DNA of 64,000 bases, taken from positions 1 to 64,000 of the forward strand of contig JAFDVS010000057.1 of assembly GCA_018268935.1 (NCBI GenBank), in the 5' to 3' direction. Below the pieces are notes generated by a model. The model was not told the origin of the DNA, made no database searches, and was given only the letters and a program-made list of their open reading frames with translations. Position numbers and translations under genes: made by a program. This DNA is from Acidobacteriota bacterium (GTDB taxonomy: Bacteria; Acidobacteriota; Terriglobia; Bryobacterales; Bryobacteraceae). Numbering within the stretch: position 1 is the first letter of the stretch; every line of letters begins with the position of its first letter. Of the stretch, positions 19,301-27,443 are shown piece by piece.

Positions 19301-19631
19301 CGTGGGCGAGTGGGAACTGCCGAAGTCCGAACGCAATATTTTCCGCTACTTCAATACGGGGGCGTTCGCGCGGCCGGCCGATTGGACATATGGCAATTCC
19401 GGCAAGTGGGTGGTGCGCGGACCGGGCTCCATCGACCTGAGCGCGTTCGCACTGAAGGACGTGCACATCGTGGAACGCGTGAAGGTGCAACTGCGGGTGG
19501 AATCGTTCAACGTGGCGAATCACATGAACCTGCAGGACATCAATACGCAACTGGGCAATCGCGCTTTCGGGCAGATCAGTGGAGTGGGGGCACCGCGTTA
19601 CTTCCAATTTGGGGCCAAGGTAATCTGGTAG
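16350..19631 (+). CDS. Oar-like TonB-dependent receptor
   Basis: A 1,093-residue outer-membrane receptor. The ATG at 16350 is chosen over upstream in-frame codons because it begins the signal peptide (MKHLALFLAVAGGLFAQ) and follows GGGAG at 16336-16340. The carboxypeptidase-regulatory-like domain covers about 18-105 (GTISGEVVDPAGAVVPGAKV), the plug about 110-240 (FALPGRNPFYMLGIMPGV; INGQRKDMNFIAVDG) and the barrel the remainder, ending in QFGAKVIW. Family members import or bind large substrates using TonB energy; the substrate is not predictable from sequence. It is divergent from the frameshifted receptor (149 bases between) and is followed 27 bases later by an MFS transporter. Confidence 0.9.
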   Translation: MKHLALFLAVAGGLFAQARGTISGEVVDPAGAVVPGAKVVVSAVSIGLTRGAATNESGFFTVPTLPASEYEIRIEATGFKTMVRSNLRLETDAVVALRFQLEIGQLAEKIDVTSDAPLVETANGELARTIPQQQLQNFALPGRNPFYMLGIMPGVVSRYGNFMTDFRGGSYSMGGVQINGQRKDMNFIAVDGINNGRVRDGVQQNNIMGVDFVEEIQVSSTRYAPEYGRSTGAQINFTTRRGTQDFHLSAYEFFFSEGFAAQQYIVGGRPRIRYHNYGFTVGGPVYWPGKWNRDKNKLFFFVGLESRTNSGFNQKLSIIPTAAERAGNFGASTLKPVDPDTRAPFPNNTIPTSRITAFGRALQKIYPDPNYTGPGGNYYASNSQPTDSRDIIYRLDYNLKPGWQLSFRGMPGTQSFTSYFDNTGNNIPLFQAFRDRKGNNYLLNLNVALNPRTVNELSFGYSDYREDFRMIGDGIKRQTWGFAFPEVFAGNRLDRIPNISVTGLTGISGSGHPSYGRTPTFIVRENFSKVIGSHTLKAGFYLESMNLNELNQANDNGTFSFGSVASNPLNSLNPWANALMGNFDAYSESSSPVQTVYKAYTREFYVQDAWRLSRRFSLEYGMRWAFISPWYAKLNNLVAFMPQFWSAGSAPQVAANGAIVPGTGDIYNGLVLPGSGWPSEAQGRIPQYDDPQIKALFRGVPRGFNPLRKTNIEPRVSFAWDVFGNGKLAVRAGMGTFHGVTGIAYSGWYLGAREPLVSNTSISNGVADNPASGIPNTTRFPISAGSLPYDYKMPTMYNYSFGIQTLLPYKTQLDMSYVGNTGRNLSFSRPLNFLTPEQQAANQGVDLRRFLPYRGLNSLSLVEPSATSNYNSLQISARRRTGDLTYSLSYTAGKIIGYGNEGVAGGIQDPLNVRAERSELEESRRHYAVLMHTYELPWFRKQQGVFGRALGGWSFTGVWTLTTGRLYGPSLTGVARQVATRPDVVGEWELPKSERNIFRYFNTGAFARPADWTYGNSGKWVVRGPGSIDLSAFALKDVHIVERVKVQLRVESFNVANHMNLQDINTQLGNRAFGQISGVGAPRYFQFGAKVIW

Positions 19632-19646
19632 GCACCCGGAATCAGT

Positions 19647-19652
19647 TAGAAT
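19647..19652 (+). promoter_or_regulatory. Candidate -10 box for a leaderless transcript
   Basis: TAGAAT ends 6 bases before the GTG start at 19659, and no ribosome-binding site is seen. Confidence 0.4.
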
Positions 19653-19658
19653 ATCCCG

Positions 19659-20915
19659 GTGTCATCTGAAACCGCTCCGAACCGGCTGCGCTATGCGGCC
19701 GCCGCTGTCTTCATGCAAGTGCTGCTCGGCGTGATCTATTCCTGGTCCGTATTCCGCGGACCGCTGGCCCAGTTGCATGGCTGGTCCAAGGCGGAAACGA
19801 TCACGCCGTACCGCTACTCCATTCTGGCTTTTGCCGTGGCGATGGTAGTGGCGGGCTTCTGGCAGGACCGCAAGGGACCGCGTTTAGTTGCGAGTTTCGG
19901 AGGATTTCTACTTGGCACCGGGTGCCTGCTGGCTTCGTTCCTCAGCGATACGGTGATGGGTCTCACCATCGGCTACGGCCTGGTGGCGGGGTTCGGTGTC
20001 GGCTTCGCCTACGTCACACCGATCGCGATGTGCATCAAGTGGTTCCCGGACAAGCGCGGGATGATTGTGGGGCTTGCGGTGATGGGCTTCGGCGTGGGCC
20101 CGCTGCTGTTCGGGCCACTGCTCGAGTTCCTGCTGGGGAAGGATCCTGCGCAACTGGCCGTCACCATCCCCAGAACATTTTTGATCCTCGCTGGTTTATT
20201 CTACGTGGGCGTGATTGGAGCGGCGCAGTTGTACCGGATCCCTCCGCCGGGATGGAAGCCGGCGGGGTGGACGCCGCCCCCGGGCCGCGCCAATCAGATG
20301 GACGTGGCGCCGAAGGGCATGCTGGGCACGTGGCAATTCTACGCTTTGTGGATGGTGTACTTCCTGGGCACCAGCGTGGGATTGACGGCGATCGGCGAAG
20401 CGAGCCCGCAATTGACGGAGATGGCGAAGACCAGCGCACTGATGTCGCCTGGCGCGGCGCTCGGCATCATGAGCATCTTTAACGGGCTTGGACGTCTCGG
20501 CTGGGGCAGCGTGTCCGATCGCTTCGGACGCAAACCGGCGACGCTGGGCATGTGCGCCGTGTCGATCCTGGCCTGCGCGGGTGTGCTGCGCGACGCCACT
20601 ACGTTCACGCCGCTGCTGGTGGGATTATGCCTGGTTGGGTTTTCCTACGGCGGATACCTGGCGGTGATGCCGTCGTTCACCGCGGATTTTTACGGCGCGA
20701 AGAACGTCGGCGCCAACTACGGGATTCTATTCAGCGCGTGGGGGGCGTGCGGATTCCTGGTGCCGGGATACTTCGCGGGGATCATGGATAAGGCTCGTGC
20801 TGCCGGCAACCTTGCGGCGGGCTATCAGGAAGTGTATTGGACACTGGCTGCATTGGCGCTGGTGGGCGCGTTGGTTTCGTTAACCGTGCGCCCCCCACAA
20901 GCACGCGCGGCTTAG
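19659..20915 (+). CDS. MFS transporter of the OFA (oxalate/formate antiporter) family
   Basis: A 418-residue integral membrane protein with twelve predicted hydrophobic segments. The OFA-type segment GYGLVAGFGVGFAYVTPIAM, then KWFPDKRGMIVGLAVMGFG near residue 130, is diagnostic of this MFS branch, and a second MFS motif GSVSDRFGRKPATLG is near 290. The first helix follows a short tail (AAAVFMQVLLGVIYSWSVF). OFA carriers exchange small organic acid anions such as oxalate, formate or lactate; the actual substrate is unknown. It starts with GTG, lacks a Shine-Dalgarno, and is preceded by a -10-like box. Its stop overlaps that of the convergent receptor (TTAG). Confidence 0.88.
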   Translation: MSSETAPNRLRYAAAAVFMQVLLGVIYSWSVFRGPLAQLHGWSKAETITPYRYSILAFAVAMVVAGFWQDRKGPRLVASFGGFLLGTGCLLASFLSDTVMGLTIGYGLVAGFGVGFAYVTPIAMCIKWFPDKRGMIVGLAVMGFGVGPLLFGPLLEFLLGKDPAQLAVTIPRTFLILAGLFYVGVIGAAQLYRIPPPGWKPAGWTPPPGRANQMDVAPKGMLGTWQFYALWMVYFLGTSVGLTAIGEASPQLTEMAKTSALMSPGAALGIMSIFNGLGRLGWGSVSDRFGRKPATLGMCAVSILACAGVLRDATTFTPLLVGLCLVGFSYGGYLAVMPSFTADFYGAKNVGANYGILFSAWGACGFLVPGYFAGIMDKARAAGNLAAGYQEVYWTLAALALVGALVSLTVRPPQARAA

Positions 20916-23866
20916 AACGTGAACCGCGCCGCCAACTGCAGAATCCTCGGGTCAGAGGTATTCGACGGAGCGAGGAAGTTCGCCACGGGCGTGAACACCC
21001 GCGTCGTGGCGTTGTAGTTGAACGGGGTCAACTGCAGGGCGCTGAAATTAGCGCGATTGAAGGCATTGAACGCTTCCACCATCAGCCGGAGTTTGGCACG
21101 TTCTTGATAGATGTGAATGTCGCGCGAGAAGCGGAAATCCACGGAGGCAAAGCCGGGACCTTCGATGGTGTTGCGGCCATAGCCGGGCGAACGATCGGAG
21201 AAGCGATTGCCGTCGTTGTTCAGATCGACGTTCGAGCGCGCGCTGAACCAACGCCCCGATTGGACACTGGAGATCGCCGATAGCTGGTAGCCACGGAAGA
21301 TCGATTTCAGCACCGGGTTCGAGAGATTCTTCGCATAATCGACGTCCCACACGCCGGATAGCACCCAACGGTGCTTGGTGTTGGCATCGCCCGGGCCACG
21401 GTCGGCGTTGGGAAGCAGCGTGTCGAAGGCTACCTTGGCATCATCGCCGGCATTGCCGGGGACCACGGAAGTCTGATCGGGCAGCGTGTCGATGACCTTC
21501 GACCAGGTGTAGCTGGTCAGCAACTGGAAGCTCTGCGAAAAGCGCTTGCTCAACTGCACGAAGCCGCCGTGATAGATGGAATCGCCGCCGGCATCGAACA
21601 GGCTGATGCGCCCGAAGGCAGCGTTCGGCCGGTTGTTGGGACGGCGTTGAATGACTACATTGCCACCGGTGGAGTAGGTGGATGGCGTGTCGACGCCGGG
21701 AAAGTGATTGATGTCGCGCGTGCGCGAAAGATGGACGCCGCGAACACCGAGATAGCCCAGCGTGAGCGCGTAGTCGCGGCCAAGCTGCGTTTCCCAGTTG
21801 AGGCTCCATTGGTGCGTCTGTGGCTGCACGTAGTCCGGCGCAACCACATAGATGTCAGGTGTGCGGCCCACTGCGGGAGGTGCGGCGAGAATGTTCGGAT
21901 AGCGTGGAATGATGGCAGCCTGCGCTGGAATGGCCGCGCTCAAAGTGTACGTCTGCACCTGAATTCCGTTCTGCGAATGCGCGGTGCCGATGAGGATGGA
22001 TGCGGTGCGCGCGTAGAAAATGCCGTAGCCTCCACGCAGCACCATCTTGTCGCCGATTCGGCGGGCGAAGCCGAAGCGCGCGGCGAGGTTGTTCTTGTCG
22101 CGATGAATCTTCGATGTATCCAGGCCTGCGCCCAGCAACTGCTGGTTCGGATTCTGCACCGGCGGCTGCGCGTAGGAGAAGAAGTCGTAGCGCACACCGT
22201 AGTTGAAGGTGAGCTTATCCGAGGCGCGCCACGTGTCCTGCGCGAAAAAGGCGTATTCCTGCACGTTCGGCTTGGTGAGCGCGCCGTTGGTGTTGGCTCC
22301 AGCTAAGCCTTGCGTAAATGCCGATGGCCGTTTGTTCGTCCAGTCCGCCAGCGTGTCAAACACATAGGAGCCGCCGAAGTTGCCGGGGAAGAAATTGTCG
22401 ATGCGCTCGAAGTTGAGGTCGGCGCCGAACTTGAAGGCATGCTTGCCGCTGTTCCAGGCGAGCGACTCGATGAAGTTGAACTTCTTTGTGTTCGTGTAAC
22501 GCGGGCTGAAGTTGTTGCGGCCGATGGTGAGCATCGTGGTGCCCGATTGACGGATCTGCGCTTCGGGCGCCGTGGCATTGGCCTCGCCGGGCGCGTTGTC
22601 CTTGAGGAAGATGAATCGCGAGTCGAAGACTTTATTCGCGCCAACCACTTTGGTGTACTGCAGCGCGATGTTGTCGGTGTTGTTCTGGCTGTTGCCGGTG
22701 TGTTCGCCGGCCGATTGGGCTCCGGCATTTTCGAAGTTCTTGCCGTTGAAGCGGTGAAAGTTGTAGCGCACGTTCAGCGTCTGGGTGGCGCTGGCCATCC
22801 AGTCCATTTTGATGGTGTGGATGTTGTTGATGAAGCCGGTGGTGTAAGGAGTCAGATACTGGCGCAGGTCACTCACCGCGGCTTGCGATGCGGCATCTGT
22901 GGGGATGGCGATATTCGTGGGGAAGAACACCGGATTGGGAAGCGTGTTGCGCTGCCCGTCGAAATTGTAAAAGAAGAACAGCTTGTTCTTCGCCAGAGGG
23001 CCGGAGATGTTCCCGCCAAACTGATTGAAGTGATAGGGCTGCTTCACACGGCCCGCGGCGTTATTGAAGAATGTGTTGGCGTTGAGCCCCTTGTCGCGAA
23101 AGAACCAGAAGCCGGTACCGTGAAAATCGTTGCCGCCGCTCTTAGTGACCACGTTGATCACGCCGCCGCCGGCGCGTCCGGTTTCGGCATTGTAGCCGCT
23201 GGTGTTCACCTGGAACTCCTGCACGGCTTCCTGGCTGAAGGTATAGGGATTGCGTGTGCCGGCTCGGCCGGAGGATTGGCCGAAGAACAGATTGTTCGAA
23301 TCGCCGCCATCGACAAGCAGGCTGTTGGCGGTGCCGCGCTGGCCGCCGAAGGAGAGATCGCCGCCGCGCGGATCGCGGACCACGCCGGGAGTAAGCACCG
23401 TAAAATCGAGGAAATTGCGTCCGTTGATGGGAAGGTCACGCACGGCCTTCTCATTGACAGCGGTGCTGGTTTGCGAACGCGTCGACTCGATGACAGGCGT
23501 TTCCGCGGTGACAGTGACACTTTCCGAAGCCGCGCCGACTTCCAGTTGAATGTCAAGAGTAAGCACTGCGCCGATGGTGAGCGGGATGTTCTGTTTCTTA
23601 GCCGTTTTGAAGCCCTGGTATTCCACGGTGAGGTCGTAGCGACCGACCGGCAAGCGCACCATGGTGTAGAGGCCGGCGGCACTGGTGGTGATGATTCGTT
23701 CCAATCCCGTGTCGCGATTCTGGGCCGTGACCTTTGCTCCGGCAAGGGCAGCGCCGGAAGAATCCGTCACTGCGCCGTTAAGGGTGGCGCCACCGATTTC
23801 TGATTGTGAATAAGCACTGCAACTGAGCAGAATGAGAGAACAAGCGAGGGATGCGAGACTGCGCAT
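20912..23866 (-). CDS. Oar-like TonB-dependent receptor
   Basis: A 984-residue receptor. It has a signal peptide (MRSLASLACSLILLSCSAYS), then a carboxypeptidase-regulatory-like domain (ATLNGAVTDSSGAALAGAKV, GYQ/EYQGFKTAK type), a plug with VRDLPINGRNFLDFTVLTPG and NSLLVDGGDSNNLFFG, and a beta-barrel with FHGTGFWFFRDKGLNAN and a C-terminal RILQLAARFTF. This is the shortest and the most divergent of the five receptors, with DLPINGRNF in place of ELPLNGRN. The start is the only ATG consistent with the signal peptide. The upstream gap to the next gene on the same strand is 51 bases, so it may be transcribed from the operon ending there. Confidence 0.9.
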   Translation of the reverse strand: MRSLASLACSLILLSCSAYSQSEIGGATLNGAVTDSSGAALAGAKVTAQNRDTGLERIITTSAAGLYTMVRLPVGRYDLTVEYQGFKTAKKQNIPLTIGAVLTLDIQLEVGAASESVTVTAETPVIESTRSQTSTAVNEKAVRDLPINGRNFLDFTVLTPGVVRDPRGGDLSFGGQRGTANSLLVDGGDSNNLFFGQSSGRAGTRNPYTFSQEAVQEFQVNTSGYNAETGRAGGGVINVVTKSGGNDFHGTGFWFFRDKGLNANTFFNNAAGRVKQPYHFNQFGGNISGPLAKNKLFFFYNFDGQRNTLPNPVFFPTNIAIPTDAASQAAVSDLRQYLTPYTTGFINNIHTIKMDWMASATQTLNVRYNFHRFNGKNFENAGAQSAGEHTGNSQNNTDNIALQYTKVVGANKVFDSRFIFLKDNAPGEANATAPEAQIRQSGTTMLTIGRNNFSPRYTNTKKFNFIESLAWNSGKHAFKFGADLNFERIDNFFPGNFGGSYVFDTLADWTNKRPSAFTQGLAGANTNGALTKPNVQEYAFFAQDTWRASDKLTFNYGVRYDFFSYAQPPVQNPNQQLLGAGLDTSKIHRDKNNLAARFGFARRIGDKMVLRGGYGIFYARTASILIGTAHSQNGIQVQTYTLSAAIPAQAAIIPRYPNILAAPPAVGRTPDIYVVAPDYVQPQTHQWSLNWETQLGRDYALTLGYLGVRGVHLSRTRDINHFPGVDTPSTYSTGGNVVIQRRPNNRPNAAFGRISLFDAGGDSIYHGGFVQLSKRFSQSFQLLTSYTWSKVIDTLPDQTSVVPGNAGDDAKVAFDTLLPNADRGPGDANTKHRWVLSGVWDVDYAKNLSNPVLKSIFRGYQLSAISSVQSGRWFSARSNVDLNNDGNRFSDRSPGYGRNTIEGPGFASVDFRFSRDIHIYQERAKLRLMVEAFNAFNRANFSALQLTPFNYNATTRVFTPVANFLAPSNTSDPRILQLAARFTF

Positions 23867-23917
23867 TGGCTTAGTGTCGCATACCGGGTTTCTCTATCGA
23901 TTTCCGCGAAAATAGTC

Positions 23918-25468
23918 TTATTTCTTCGGCGGCTCAGGCTGCAGAGGCAAGTCCACGGTGATGGGGTGATGGTCCGAGATGCCATCCGGCACCGAGGTAT
24001 TGAGCGACTCCAAAGTGCGGCCGAAATACGGGGCGAAGTGGAACGGGTGGTTCCCGTCATCGCCGACGGGCTTCACCAGCAACCAGTCGAGCCGCATACG
24101 GCCCGCAATGCCTTTCAAATCGCGTTTGAAGCTGTAGGTGGTGGTGAACCCCTTCGCCGCACGTTCATTGGATGCCGAGAGTTTTCCCCCGCGCGCGTTG
24201 ATGGAGCGCAGGGGATCGCCGGAGTAATCGAACGAAGTGCCGCCAATGAAGCGAAACTTCTCCATTGTGTCGAACAGTGCGGCCTCTTTATTCGGAGCGA
24301 CAAACGGCACGTGGGTCGCCGAGGGGTCGTGGTAGTTTTTGAAATAATTCCCCGGGACGGAGAACATTTTTGGAATGGCCACGGGGCTAAACCAGGTGAT
24401 GGCTTGCCCCGCCCAAAACTCGGGGTTGCGTACGCGCTTCTTCACCTCACGCCAGACCGATGTGGGAGCACCATCGGCGCCGGTGGTATTCAAGTCGCCG
24501 CCCATCACGATGGGATGCTTCACGCGCTCCAGTTCCTTCAGCAGTTGATCCATCTGCTCCACGCGGCAATCAGGGCGGCACTTGTTTTCCAAGTGTGCCG
24601 CCACGATGGTTACGGTCTTGGTTGGGGAATCGGGCACGGCGATATCGGCGATGAGAGCCATGCGCCCGCCGCGTCGCACCTCGCGGCCAATGCGCTCCAG
24701 AAAGACTTTGTCGGCGGCCAGGCGGCGGCCTTTCTCCAGTTTGCTGAGCTCTTCTTTTTCACTGGCGTACCAGTCGTAGCAAACCTTGAACCGCAGGCTG
24801 CGCGCGGCTGTGATGGGATAGCGGCTGAGGATCGCTGTTCCGTGCATGCCTTTGTAACGCCCACGGTCGACGGTCATATCCTTCTTGAACTGCTCGCGGC
24901 TCTTCTCGTCGGGGTCCACCAGTTCTTCCGTACCGAGGTAGATGGAATCCACTTCCAGGAACTCGACTCCGTAGGCGTAGTTCATGCCGAGCGCCGCAGC
25001 CAGTTCCTTGGCCACATCGCGATACTCCGTGCGCGTCATGCCGTAATCGACTTCATTGAGGATGAGAACATCGCTCTCTTTCATGTAGACCGATTGCTGC
25101 TTGGCTTCGAGCAACTGCGGAGTGACTTCCTTCTGCTTCGCCATGAAGGCCTTTTCGAAAGCATCGGGGTCAGTGAAGGCGAGACGGATCAAATCGAAAT
25201 TCGAGCCGCGCTCAATGTTCCACTCGGTGACACGCAGCGCGGGTCCGATGGTGACCACGTTCGGCCGGTGGGGCGGCACCTGCGCCAGGTGCGCGGCGTT
25301 GCCGATGAACGGCGTGGTGAGCAGCGTGTCGACCTTCTTTTTGAGGGCTTCGTCCGGCTCCTTCTCATTGAGGAGCACCAACTCGTCGAAAGTGAGCAAT
25401 TCGGGACCTGTAGTGTGGCCGGCATCCTGCCCATGAAGCGCGGCGAGTAGCAACAACAGGAGGTTCAT
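23918..25468 (-). CDS. Exported endonuclease/exonuclease/phosphatase-family protein
   Basis: A 516-residue member of the EEP (DNase I/sphingomyelinase) superfamily with a very short signal peptide (MNLLLLLLAALHG). Conserved EEP elements are LRVTEWNIERG near residue 79, VLILNEVDYG near 135 (catalytic Glu), GMHGTAILSRYPI near 207, VAAHLEN near 295, IVMGGDLNTTG near 325 and SDHHPITVDL at the C-terminus (SDH catalytic triad). The insert between these motifs is long for the family. It may hydrolyse phosphodiesters or phospholipids outside the cytoplasm. Its ATG overlaps the stop of the quinone oxidoreductase gene (ATGA), so it is the third gene of a coupled operon. Confidence 0.85.
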   Translation of the reverse strand: MNLLLLLLAALHGQDAGHTTGPELLTFDELVLLNEKEPDEALKKKVDTLLTTPFIGNAAHLAQVPPHRPNVVTIGPALRVTEWNIERGSNFDLIRLAFTDPDAFEKAFMAKQKEVTPQLLEAKQQSVYMKESDVLILNEVDYGMTRTEYRDVAKELAAALGMNYAYGVEFLEVDSIYLGTEELVDPDEKSREQFKKDMTVDRGRYKGMHGTAILSRYPITAARSLRFKVCYDWYASEKEELSKLEKGRRLAADKVFLERIGREVRRGGRMALIADIAVPDSPTKTVTIVAAHLENKCRPDCRVEQMDQLLKELERVKHPIVMGGDLNTTGADGAPTSVWREVKKRVRNPEFWAGQAITWFSPVAIPKMFSVPGNYFKNYHDPSATHVPFVAPNKEAALFDTMEKFRFIGGTSFDYSGDPLRSINARGGKLSASNERAAKGFTTTYSFKRDLKGIAGRMRLDWLLVKPVGDDGNHPFHFAPYFGRTLESLNTSVPDGISDHHPITVDLPLQPEPPKK

Positions 25469-26433
25469 GGCTTCAATAGCAGTTTGCCCGCGGAGACGCG
25501 GCCGGCAAGATCGATGTGCGCCGGCGCTGCCTGTTCGAACGGATAAACCTGGTGCACCTTGGTCTGCAAGCTACCGGAAGCGAGCCAGCGCAAAACGTCG
25601 CCGGCACGCCACAGCAGTTCTTCGCGATTGGCGCAGTAACTGGCCAGCGTGGGCCGGGTGAGATACAACGAACCCTTCGTGCTGAGGATGAGCGGCTGAA
25701 TGGCGGGCACGGCTCCTGAGGCGTTGCCGAAGCTGACCATCATGCCGCGCGGTTTGAGCGAACCGAGGCTCTTTTCCCAGGTGGCCGCGCCAACAGAATC
25801 GTACACCACATCGACGCCAACGCCGTTGGTCAGGCGCCGTGTCTCGGCTTCGAAATCCTGTTCGCTGTAAACGATCACCTCATCGGCGCCGACGGCTTTG
25901 GCTCTCGCCGCCTTTTCCGAATTGCCGGCGGTGGCAATAACACGCGCGCCGCGCATCTTCGCCATCTGCACCAGCAGAGCGCCGGTGCCTCCCGCAGCGG
26001 CGTGAATGAGGGCGGTGTGTTGCTTCTCCAAGGGGAAGGTGGAATGGCTCAGGTAATGCGCGGTCATGCCTTGCAGCATCACCGACGCGGCGGTTTCGAG
26101 CGTGACACCTTCCGGCACCTTCACCAGCGTGGCTGAGGGAACCACGGCGTATTCGGCATAGGAGCCGCGACTCATCGCATAGGCAACGCGATCGCCGACG
26201 GCCACTTCAGTGACATCAGGTCCGACGGCTTCCACCACTCCCGCGGCTTCCATGCCCAAAGTAAATGGCGCATCGGCTTTGTACAATCCGGTGCGGAAAT
26301 AGATGTCGATGAAATTGACACCGGAAGTGTCGATCTTCACCAGTGCCTGTTTCGATCCTGGCGTTGGGACGTCAATCTGGTCCACGCGCATTTGCTCCGG
26401 ACCGCCAACCTCATGCACTCGAATCGCTCTCAT
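25465..26433 (-). CDS. NADPH:quinone oxidoreductase-like (MDR family)
   Basis: A 322-residue zinc-independent medium-chain dehydrogenase. The ATG with first base 26433 gives the family N-terminus MRAIRVHEVGGPEQM; in-frame codons further upstream encode the end of the neighbour. Motifs: GVNFIDIYFRTG near 45, GMEAAGVVEAVG near 65, and the nucleotide-binding AAAGGTGALLVQMAK near 150 preceded by ALIHA. It lacks the zinc-binding cysteines, as expected for the quinone oxidoreductase branch. It is cytoplasmic and uses NADPH. It overlaps both neighbours by ATGA (with the unknown membrane protein upstream and the EEP gene downstream). Confidence 0.9.
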   Translation of the reverse strand: MRAIRVHEVGGPEQMRVDQIDVPTPGSKQALVKIDTSGVNFIDIYFRTGLYKADAPFTLGMEAAGVVEAVGPDVTEVAVGDRVAYAMSRGSYAEYAVVPSATLVKVPEGVTLETAASVMLQGMTAHYLSHSTFPLEKQHTALIHAAAGGTGALLVQMAKMRGARVIATAGNSEKAARAKAVGADEVIVYSEQDFEAETRRLTNGVGVDVVYDSVGAATWEKSLGSLKPRGMMVSFGNASGAVPAIQPLILSTKGSLYLTRPTLASYCANREELLWRAGDVLRWLASGSLQTKVHQVYPFEQAAPAHIDLAGRVSAGKLLLKP

Positions 26434-26975
26434 GTTCGGACCTTTCTTCTTAGGTGTACTGCCGCCGCAAATAACATCAGATAACACAGCGTGAAGGGGA
26501 ACAGCACGACACGGGTGACCGTGGTCACGGCGTCAGCGCCGGTGAGCCCCACACGGAACAGGGCGAAATGCAGCATGATCCGCCAGTTGCTGTAATCGAA
26601 CCAGTAGTAATCGCCGTTTTCGTTGAGCACGAAAACCTTGGCCGGGATCTGGAACGCGAGCCACCATTTCCATTTCGTCATCACCGGCTCGCCGGAACAA
26701 ATGATGCCCACTGTGTTGTAGCCGGCGGCTTGCAGCTCTCGCAGTAATCGCTTGCGGGATGCGCCGTCGGGGTACTCCCACACGCGGTAGATCTTCGAAC
26801 CAGCGGGCAGGCGCGCCGGCTCACCGTTGAAGCAGGTGACGACATCCACCTTCAGCTTTTCGCCATACGCTTCCACGAGGCCGGGGATCAGGTTGTCGAG
26901 GATGTAGCGTGAGCCGCTTTCCACCAGCAACAGGCGTTCGATCGACGGGATATGGCGTGAGAAAAACTGGCGCAT
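26430..26975 (-). CDS. Unknown protein with Rossmann-like part and C-terminal membrane helix
   Basis: A protein of 181 residues if the ATG at 26975 is the start; a TTG at 26993 would add six residues. No family recognised. The N-terminal part alternates strands and helices (RLLLVESGSRYILDNLIPGL; LKVDVVTCFNG; AGYNTVGIICSGEP), reminiscent of a small glycosyltransferase-like or response fold. A hydrophobic segment near the C-terminus (VVLFPFTLCYLMLFAAAVHL) is probably a membrane anchor with a positively charged cytoplasmic end (RRKVRT). A GATAAT sequence at 26993-26998 is a candidate -10 box for the operon. It is coupled by ATGA to the oxidoreductase gene. Confidence 0.7.
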   Translation of the reverse strand: MRQFFSRHIPSIERLLLVESGSRYILDNLIPGLVEAYGEKLKVDVVTCFNGEPARLPAGSKIYRVWEYPDGASRKRLLRELQAAGYNTVGIICSGEPVMTKWKWWLAFQIPAKVFVLNENGDYYWFDYSNWRIMLHFALFRVGLTGADAVTTVTRVVLFPFTLCYLMLFAAAVHLRRKVRT

Positions 26976-27062
26976 CGGCAGGACGTTCTTCAATTATCGC
27001 ACCGGCCGGGCCTTGCGCTCAGCGAGAATCGGCGCTAGGTGTCGGGATAGGAGGTGACTGAA

Positions 27063-27443
27063 ATGTTGCGTCAAGTCGCTCTCTTTTGTATCTGGCTGAT
27101 GATCTGGCCACTGCAGGCGAGTCAGAGCACCAAACCAAACCTGAAGGAGCAGGTTGTGCTCATGAACTCCGGAAGCGTGATTGAAGTGGTGCTGAAGAAC
27201 AAAGAAAAACTTCGCGGCCGGATCGGAACCGTAACAGACACCGGCTTTGATGTCCAGTATGTGGTGAAAGACCGGGCCACGACACGAACAGTGCCCTTCG
27301 ACGAAGTGAAGAAGGTGAAACAGCAGCACGATGAGGGAATGGGCCTGGGCACGAAGATAGCCATTGGCGTACTGGCAGGGCTGGGTGTCGTGCTGTTGAT
27401 TTCGCTGATCGCGGTCGCCGCCGGTGGCGGATTCGACAGTTAG
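27063..27443 (+). CDS. Small exported LSm-like domain protein with membrane tail
   Basis: A 126-residue protein. The ATG at 27063 is preferred over GTG 27054 because AGGAGGT at 27049-27055 lies at ideal spacing. An N-terminal signal or anchor segment (LRQVALFCIWLMIWPLQAS) is followed by a small beta-barrel-like domain (IEVVLKNKEKLRGRIGTV, FDVQYV, TVPFDEVKKVKQ) that resembles the LSm/KOW fold seen in small acidobacterial proteins. It ends with a hydrophobic helix (IAIGVLAGLGVVLLISLIAV). Function unknown. The stop overlaps that of the convergent amidohydrolase (TTAG). Confidence 0.7.
   Translation: MLRQVALFCIWLMIWPLQASQSTKPNLKEQVVLMNSGSVIEVVLKNKEKLRGRIGTVTDTGFDVQYVVKDRATTRTVPFDEVKKVKQQHDEGMGLGTKIAIGVLAGLGVVLLISLIAVAAGGGFDS

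Noticed and set aside
22310..23803. A 497-residue plus-strand frame over the receptor at 20912-23866
   Set aside because: Shadow frame; the receptor on the other strand has all domain motifs.
16350..23866. Idea that the receptors belong to SusCD-type polysaccharide loci
   Set aside because: No SusD-like lipoprotein gene is present; the receptors are Oar-like with a carboxypeptidase-regulatory domain.
23966..25450. A 494-residue plus-strand frame over the EEP gene
   Set aside because: Shadow frame with no domain; the minus-strand gene has complete catalytic motifs.
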